Assembly (NCBI GenBank): GCA_039619475.1
Contig: CM077116.1
Location: 152,103,088-152,167,087 of the forward strand
From: Icerya purchasi
Taxonomy: Eukaryota; Arthropoda; Insecta; Hemiptera; Monophlebidae
Length of the DNA stretch: 64,000 nucleotides
Reading direction: 5' to 3'
Both the position numbers and the translations under genes were made by a program. Positions within the stretch are counted from its first letter, which is position 1. Each line of letters opens with the position of its first letter. The notes under the pieces were generated by a model. That model had not been told where the DNA came from. It saw only the letters and a program-made list of their open reading frames with translations, and made no database searches. Shown piece by piece: positions 57,247 through 64,000 of the stretch.

Positions 57247-59340
57247 TTTTTTTTTTTTTGTTATTAAGGAATTTGCTTATTTTACATTTATAAATTTCAA
57301 CAAACAGGTTATGGAATATTTACTTTCCGTATTGTCACAAATGCATTAATTTTAATATATATCAGTAATTTCGTAATTACCGGTGGACTGGAATTATATG
57401 TAAACAGCAAAGCAGTTATTAATTTACAGCGCTGCCGACTAAACAAATTTAATCGAATATTTTATTTTTTAATTGTTAATAAATGAATTGTTTGCTCTTT
57501 CTTTATTAATTGTACTGCAGGCGCGAAAACCAATAAAAATACCTATTTTAGTATATTACTTCGATTTCAATCCATTAATGACGTCCGGGCAGATAATAAA
57601 ATAAATTTATTTTTGTAACGTTGGTCCGAAAAACGCTCGATGAATATATTTCGCCCAATAGACGTCAGTCGGAGGTGCAACTACATTTCTGAATCCGTTC
57701 ATTTTGCATTATCGAATATATGTATCATAAATGTTTCCCTCGTGCGTGAATTTAATTTTTTCAGAATGCCGACGAAGAAATATTGTTTTTTTTTTTTTTT
57801 TGTTATTTCTTTTTTGTCACAGAAAGAAAAATTTTCACTTCCGCCATTTGAATGGTTCTAATTAGAATTAATGAGCAAAAAAACTGAAACGAAAAGTAAT
57901 AATAAAAACAAAAGTCCAAAAACTGGTTGGCAACGAATACTCAAGGACACAGCACGAAAAAATTGAGTCACTAGACGATTCGGCGCCCTAACAGGTTAGC
58001 TTCTCCTACTTGTCTACTTCATTAGTAGTAAGTAATAACAGGTTGTTCGCTGGTGTGTGTTAAACAAGTAAGTACTATAACCTGGCTATGAATTCTATAT
58101 TGTAGAATTTTTTGCGTTACGACGCAATCTACATGCCAGCAATCTCAACAGCGTGTGTACAATAAACAGAAATGATCATTGCTGCGAAATTACTCCCAGC
58201 GGTTTTCCGATTTAATGGTGTAAACGACTAAGATGAGGTTTACGTGTACAGCTGCATATTTAGCTTTTACTAGCTGATGTGACTATGAAAACTATGCGAA
58301 TGAAGCAATTTTCTTTCCGAATGTAATTTAACTTTTTACTTCGTTAATTTTCTATTTAATTATTTATCCAGTCGTTTATTTTATTTTATTTCATTGGCTA
58401 AATTACGAGTTTAATGGAAATGTTAATTATATTCCATTTCCGTGGCCAATTACATTTAAATATATAGAATCACAAACGCAGAAATATACTGACTAATTCA
58501 CGAAATCAGCCCAACATGTTTGGGAGTAACATACTTGATAAAACTGAAGTTAAATTATTTGAAATAGTTTATGTAAACGAACATAAAAACCGACATTTAA
58601 ACAGTAATATAGCTTGTATCGGTAAATTGAAAATACAAAAAATAACAATTGAAAATTAAAATTTTTTAAATAATTAAAAAAAAATAGATTATTAATAGTA
58701 TACGGTTTAATTATAATATTTTTATCTGTCGGATATATACTTTAACGTATACACGTGTTAATGTTTATATTTAAGGGAAGTTTGTGTTTATTAGTTATGA
58801 CGTGTTCGGCGACCGAAGGCTTTTCCACGCGGCCATTTTTAATAAAAGCGGTATGATCATTATAAAGTATTTAAAAAGTTCTAGTTATCTGTCCTTCATG
58901 CACACTCAATTACATACGTTACATTTTACGATGTACATTCCGGACTTTTTTATTAACGGTGATTAGTTTGCTAATATTAATCATGTTCGTATGATATTTT
59001 TCATGTATCATAGAGAATATTAGTTATATTACTCGTTGTTTGGTTGACGTATATTAATTTAGTTCGAATGTGGTTAATACGTTCTTTATATTTCTTATTA
59101 TTAATATTGATATGTCATTTATTTTGCGAACAATCTATTAATTGTGTATCGTAGTTGTTTCTAATTGCAAAATGTTCTGCGGTATTAAGTTCCTTAATTT
59201 TATCGTTGTGTTATAATAGTGTTTTATGTAAACGGGGTGTATAAGTATGCGTAAAATAAAGAAAGTTTATTTAATTTTGCATTAATTACTTATATGGAAT
59301 ATTGTATTTTATTTATTATTATTGTCATTGTTAGATCCAA
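57247..59340. other. Long stretch without a recognised gene
   Basis: T-runs at 57247-57259 and 57785-57800; otherwise A+T-rich DNA with short chance frames. Confidence 0.45.
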
Positions 59341-59625
59341 GGGTATCGCCAGCCGATGAGCCAGGGCCCTGCAAGATGATCGAAAGAGGACACGAGTTAT
59401 AGGAAAAATAAAATTTATAAGTTGTAAAGGCTTAATATTTTATTAAACAAGAATAACATCTTAATTAAAACATAATTTTCGTGGGTTTCTAGCAAATTGT
59501 TAAAAGTCTTCCAAATTGTCCATGATTACGCGCCTATGAATACTCATCATGACCAGTTGATTAAAAAGTTTCGAGGCTCCAGGGGGAGGGGGCAGCTGCA
59601 TCCCTGCCCCCCGCTGGCGACGCCC
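59341..59625. mobile_element. Possible TIR element (285 bp)
   Basis: Left end GGGTATCGCCAGC and, inverted, right end GGGCGTCGCCAGC, 11 of 13 matching, with G-rich sequence inside the right end. No clear target duplication was seen. Confidence 0.5.
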
Positions 59626-59811
59626 ATATAATTTATTACCAATTTCAACAGTATAAAATTTAGGTCATCATTTATTAAATTGTTACATATTAAGGTTTCG
59701 TGTTCAGTTACGTTGTATATGTCATCGCGTTTAATTATATCAGCGGAGTAGCCATGCTGAGATCATTCCGATTATTTTCATTTTTCGTACATATCGATAT
59801 ATCAATTTATT
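59626..59811. other. Spacer
   Basis: A+T-rich; AATTTATT at 59804-59811 may be the left duplication of the following Jockey element. Confidence 0.4.
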
Positions 59812-60289
59812 TTAGTACACACAGAATATCACGCGCGTCTGGTTAGCACACACATGGACACATATGCGCTCACAGGCGTGTACGTTGTTGGTTTTTTTGG
59901 CGACAACAACGGCCGCACCGGTGCTCACATCAAAACCGCTTTACATGCAGACAAAATCACAAAACGCATCTGTGCAGTATGACAGTATAACAACAGCGGC
60001 CAACAGAAGCCGCAAAATACATCGCTGCCGTGCGACTGGTTACGTATTCTTCTGTTCCCACCGACGTTGCTACCATCGTCGATTCTACGGCAAGTATTCC
60101 TTCCTCGTTAGCAATAGCTGATAAGACAATTGATACACAGCAAAGCCCGCCGCTATCACCGCAATGCTACTATAACGTCGGTCAAGCGCCATTCACTCAG
60201 CTATATACGCTACACACTACACCGTGTAAACGCCTCTTCTCGCTGTACCAAATATCGACACTATCGATATAAGTAATACCTCGATCGTG

Positions 60290-61330
60290 TTGTCTTCGCA
60301 AATGAAAATGTGTCCGAATTAAATTCGATGGACGAAGATCCTAGTTGGTCTGTCGTATAAAACAAGCGCAAAGGAAACTTAAATTCAAGCCCGAATATTT
60401 TGAAAAAGAGAACGAAACAGTTTGAGCCTATACTAACCAAAAATAAATTTTCGGTCTTAGCTTACCACACTGACAGTGGTTTGACTGATAAAGTCGAGGG
60501 TGAAATCCAGTCCGACTACCATGCAGCCAATGAAAATACGAATATTCGTCCACCTCCTATATTTGTTAATAACTTAGTTAACCTTCCCGCATTAAATAAA
60601 AGATTAGACGAACTAATTGGTATAAACAAGTGCACCTTCGAAGTAATAAATAGAAATTCCATTAAACTGTTGACGGTATAGAAAACTACAGAGTAATAAT
60701 AAAGGCTCTGGATTCTCTCGAGGCTGCACATCATACAAACCAGATAAAGCGGGAAAAAGCATATCGTGTGGTCTTAAAAAACGTACATCCATCAGTTAAC
60801 AAGGGCGATATTAAACTGGCGCTGGTTGATGATGAGGGTCATATCGTCGGGGATGTATTTAATATTAACGACAGGAAAACAAAAGAACCCCATTACCTCT
60901 TTTCTTTAAGGATTTAGAACCAAACGAGAACAACACGAGCATATTTCACCTAAAATCACTACTAAATATGAAAATAAAGGTGGAAGCATCGCATAAAAGA
61001 GGTCTGATTCAATGTCTGCGTTGTCAGCAGTATGGGCACTCGGGTAACTTCTGTAAAAAGGCACCAAGATGTGTCAAATGCGGAAAGCAGCATTTAGCAG
61101 TCAACTGCACTAAAAGCAAGGAGACAGATCCAACCTGCGCTCTATGAAGTGGCTGTCATGAAGCAAATTATAAAGGCTGCGCTGTATATTTAGAAATATG
61201 CAATAGAAAGCGTAAACAACCTAACAATCCGCTAAAAACAACATATAATAACCAGAGTCCTGGTAAGGTGCAGCCATATTTGCCTGCTAGCAATACTGTA
61301 TCAGAATTCCCTGCACTCGCAAATCTGCCA
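60290..61330 (+). pseudogene. Jockey ORF1 relic (PRE_C2HC and zinc knuckles)
   Basis: Degenerate nucleoprotein ORF1. Readable pieces in order: SMDEDPSWSVV, RPPPIFVNNLVNLPALNKRL (60550-60610), AYRVVLKNVHPSVNKGDIKL (PRE_C2HC region, 60756-60820), then zinc knuckles CLRCQQYGHSGNFC, CVKCGKQHLAVNC and CAL-stop-SGCHE, where a Cys codon has become TGA near 61146. Several frame changes and stops precede the knuckles. After the last knuckle the frame runs unbroken into RT sequence because of the internal deletion. Confidence 0.75.
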
Positions 61331-62185
61331 CATTCTTATTACCCACTACTGTCTTCATACTTGACAGATAGGTACTTTCAAGTAAAATCTGGCGACGATG
61401 TATCAGAGTTTTATCCTGCCGAAGCTGGCGTTCCCCAAGGTTCTGTATTAGGACCAATCCTCTTTCTTGTATACTCACATGACCTTCCAGTTACGCCCAA
61501 TGTGGAGGTCGCAGCATTTGCTGATGACACGACACTATTTGCGAGGGACAGCGATCCGGTGGCAGTGTCGGAGAACTTGCAGGCTAGTTTAAATGACCTG
61601 AAGAAATAGGCACAACTATGGAGGATGAAGATCAATTCGTGCAAGTCGATGCATGTTACATTCACAACCGGACGCAGTTCATGTCCTCCTGTTGATCTTG
61701 ATGGTCCCATTTCACAAGGAAATAAAGCCAGATACCTGGACATGTGGCTTGATCGCCGTTTGACCTGGAAGAAGCATATTTTAAGATCAAAGCCAAGGAA
61801 ATACACTTGAAGCCGAGGACTGGCTCCTGGGCAAAACTTCCGTGTTATCGCTGAAGTCAAAATTGCTGTTATATAATGCAGCTATCTAACCGGTGTGGAC
61901 CTACGGTATATTTCTTCTTGGAGGGAACAACATCAGCATCTAATATTAAAATCATGCAGCGATGTTAGTCAAAAATACTGAGAATAACGGCTAATGCACA
62001 CCATGGTACATGTGTAATGATAACCTATATTGGGATTTAAATGTGCCGGAAGTGAGTAAAGTAATTAAAAATTATAGCGAGCGTTACTTGCGTAGGTTAG
62101 TAGGCCATCCAAACCCGCTGGCAGTTGATTTATTAGACTCAGGAAATGACAATTATAGACTAATACACGTTATACGCCTCTAAAT
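61331..62185 (+). pseudogene. Jockey ORF2 relic (RT core and C-terminus), in frame with ORF1
   Basis: Begins in the RT at YYPLLSSYLTDRYFQVK, then AGVPQGSVLGPILFLVYSHD, the catalytic FADD box at 61517-61528, and SLNDLKK followed by TAG where a Trp would fit. The next frame holds WRMKINSCKSMHV and RRLTWKKHI. The C-terminus near 62000-62180 reads WDLNVPEVSKVIKNYSERYL, RRLVGHPNPLAVDLLDSGND, matching the end of the young Jockey ORF2 (HPNTLARGLLD). The ORF1 knuckle frame and the RT frame are the same (61268-61606 is open across the join). Confidence 0.78.
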
Positions 62186-62331
62186 CTTCCCCACCAGTTT
62201 GATTGACCGGTAAAGCAACGCGGAGTGTTATTGTTGAATGGCATCTCCCATTATACATTCCAATTGCTTATTGGCTACATTACCCAGATCGCAAATTTAA
62301 AAGAAATAAAAAAAAAAAAAAGAAATTTATT

Positions 62332-62952
62332 AAATTAATGAAACGGGAAAAATTTTTTCCGGAATGTAATTTTATTAATACCATTATCGCATATTGCTAT
62401 TATATCATCTACACAACGAGCATAAACAATTATATTGTAATTATTTATTAAATTATCTTCATAATACCGTAATAATATTTCACTAAGTATTAGAGTATAG
62501 GAGAAAGCTCGTAAGTAGGCAGTTTTGTTGTATATAATATTTATCATTAAAAAAAGATTAATTTTGTTTCATTGTGGTTTCCAGTGATCTTGTGTAGTGT
62601 AAATTTTGTGTAATTCCATTTATTTCTAAAACGTGCGGTACACGGACATAAATTCCTTAAATCAAATTATGTTAATGTGTAATTTTTGTGTTTTTTAGTC
62701 TATCTAAATCGATTCCGGTTTTTGTTGTTCAGTAAGTGTAATTAGATTTCATATTGTAAGACAATATTTTGTTCAAGCATTTAGCCTTTTTATAATTTAT
62801 GTCTGGTTTATGAAATTTTACCGAGGTAGCGGATCAGATGTAATTTACGCGCTGCTCCATCTTAACTAGTTTTCCACAAATTGTTCCAGTTGGTCTAAAT
62901 TGTTTTTATTTTTAAATATCAACATTCGAATTCGCATATAAAAATATACAAA

Positions 62953-62954
<2 letters not shown>
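62332..62954. other. No recognised feature
   Basis: A+T-rich DNA after the Jockey tail. Confidence 0.4.

Positions 62955-62985
<31 letters not shown>
62955..62985 (-). repeat. T31 run, possible poly-A tail of a minus-strand retroposon
   Basis: 31 consecutive T. Sequence to the right (63000-63200, read on the minus strand) is GC-richer with a 90-codon open frame and could be the body of a short retroposon, but I recognise no family. Confidence 0.45.
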
Positions 62986-62986
<1 letters not shown>

Positions 62987-64000
62987 GCACGCTGACAAAG
63001 ATTTTAACATGAATGAAATTTTCCGTATTGTTTGGAAGTCGTGCATCAGATATAAATTTTCTACCTCCATCAATTCGACCAGTTTGTCTCCATTTGTTTC
63101 TGTGTATCCCTACAATGCGCGTGGCGGCCAGTCTCATGATGTAACATTCTTTCTTGATTGTGGTTGTTGGCTTTCTCACTCGGAAAGACATACAGACTTT
63201 TACTGTTAATGTATTCGCAACTTTTATTTCCGTAACGGGGCTGTATCTTTAGTTGTTGTTTTTTCCCGCATCCTGTCGTATTAGTTTAATAAAGCCACTG
63301 AACTACTAGCCGAAATTAGATTAATTTTATATTTTTAAAAATTTGTAATCACAACTTCTTTTTTTTTTTTTTTAAATTTTGGAACAGATCTTATGTTTGT
63401 CTCATGTTAGATGTATATTTAGTATATTACTTTTTCCGACCATTATTTTCTCTACAAAAAACAATAAAGTTTGCAACGGCGACATCATGATGGAATTTTG
63501 GGCTCTCCTCCTATGATGTAAAATTTGAAAAAGCATGATAAAAATTATGCAACAAAGGGAGAAGTTTTATTAATCGTGTCTTCATTCTGAGTTTAGCTCA
63601 CAAAAATCTATACTTCTTGCAAATAAAAAAAAAATAAGTGCGTTTGGACATCTTTTTTTTTTTTTTATACGTAATACAATTTCATTAATCGGGAATAAAG
63701 TTATATATTCATTTGAAAACCGTTAAATTTTTTACGAAAATACATTTAGATTTTTAAACTTTAAAAACGAATAAAAACATTAATCATTTATCTATCGTTT
63801 CCTGTAGAGATCGTGACAAAAATTTTTCTTTCCGTTGACCTTTCGAATAATAGTACTTTTTTTCTATTATTTTTTGTTCGGCGTATCAAATATGGATATT
63901 AACCCCGCGGAAGTGAAATTTTTTTAAGTTTTAATGTGCGGAAGCGGAGTATTAGCTCGAACGAAATACCAGTGCACCTAACTAATTACGCCACGGTAGC
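62986..64000. other. Unassigned to window end
   Basis: T-rich runs at 63358-63374 and 63651-63666. No gene recognised. Confidence 0.4.

Larger units (their letters stand above)
59812..62323 (+). mobile_element. Older Jockey-clade LINE with internal deletion
   Basis: A different, more mutated Jockey relative on the plus strand: an ORF1 relic, then directly the RT core and C-terminus, and an A-rich tail at about 62308-62322. The 8-base AATTTATT at 59804-59811 recurs at 62324-62331 and is a plausible target duplication. Everything from the end of ORF1 to the middle of the RT (the whole endonuclease) is missing. Part of the 5' region lines up with the ORF1 start region of copy 2 (TTAGCACACAC ... 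CGTGTA ... TGGCGAC). Confidence 0.8.

Noticed and set aside
1..64000. CRISPR arrays, rRNA, tRNA or bacterial operons
   Set aside because: No regularly spaced direct repeats with unique spacers, no tRNA-like arms or rRNA stretches, and no gene clusters with ribosome-binding sites were seen.

Overview
This window is A+T-rich eukaryotic DNA, almost certainly from an insect or close arthropod. The evidence is Jockey-type retrotransposons with an ORF1 of the zinc-knuckle/PRE_C2HC kind, RTE-, I- and CR1/Jockey-like LINE relics, a Ty3/gypsy relic, many small terminal-inverted-repeat (TIR) elements, and one exon that reads as the start of an insect arylalkylamine N-acetyltransferase (aaNAT). The species cannot be named from the sequence. 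There are no operons, ribosome-binding sites, rRNA, tRNA or CRISPR features. The only host coding exon I can defend is at 24936-25189 (+). Most of the rest is transposable-element (TE) sequence of different ages, a degenerate satellite, microsatellites and unassignable non-coding DNA.

Layout. 0.2-5.9 kb: an old I-clade LINE relic (-) interrupted by a young, 5'-truncated Jockey copy (-). 6.36-7.58 kb: a hAT-like inverted-repeat element with an 8-bp target-site duplication (TSD), holding a LINE fragment. 7.6-11.2 kb: unassigned sequence plus a TA-flanked miniature inverted-repeat element (MITE). 11.2-15.9 kb: a pyrimidine-rich degenerate satellite with a period near 180-195 bp. 16.5-17.4 kb: RTE fragment (+). 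20.4-24.7 kb: LINE fragments (+), a foldback MITE, and a TIR element with a 21-G run inside a (TA)n tract. 24.9-25.2 kb: the aaNAT-like exon. 25.7-34.2 kb: satellite-like DNA in both orientations, two related RNase H LINE relics (+), an RT relic (-) and an RTE end (-). 36.7 kb: a PIF/Harbinger-like MITE. 38.55-43.31 kb: a complete, recent Jockey insertion with twin-priming 5' inversion and a perfect 13-bp TSD. 44.8-47.2 kb: RTE piece, 350-bp foldback, gypsy RT relic. 47.2-53.1 kb: unassigned, with a few unidentified open frames. 53.2-54.9 kb: LINE and RTE relics. 55.5-57.3 kb: a 1.27-kb TIR element with a nested foldback, then a second copy of the 21.6-kb foldback family. 59.3-62.3 kb: another TIR pair and an older, internally deleted Jockey relative.

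How the parts relate. The two young Jockey copies (0.3-3.7 and 38.6-43.3 kb) look nearly identical. They share two inactivating lesions in ORF2, a frameshift in the endonuclease and a nonsense codon in the RT. Neither can be the direct parent of the other, so they point to a defective master RNA moved by proteins supplied in trans. The aaNAT exon has a good acceptor and donor, but no partner exon was recognised in 39 kb downstream. The TE field may therefore be its introns. All identifications are from reading the sequence; no database search was run, and coordinates of relic boundaries are approximate.
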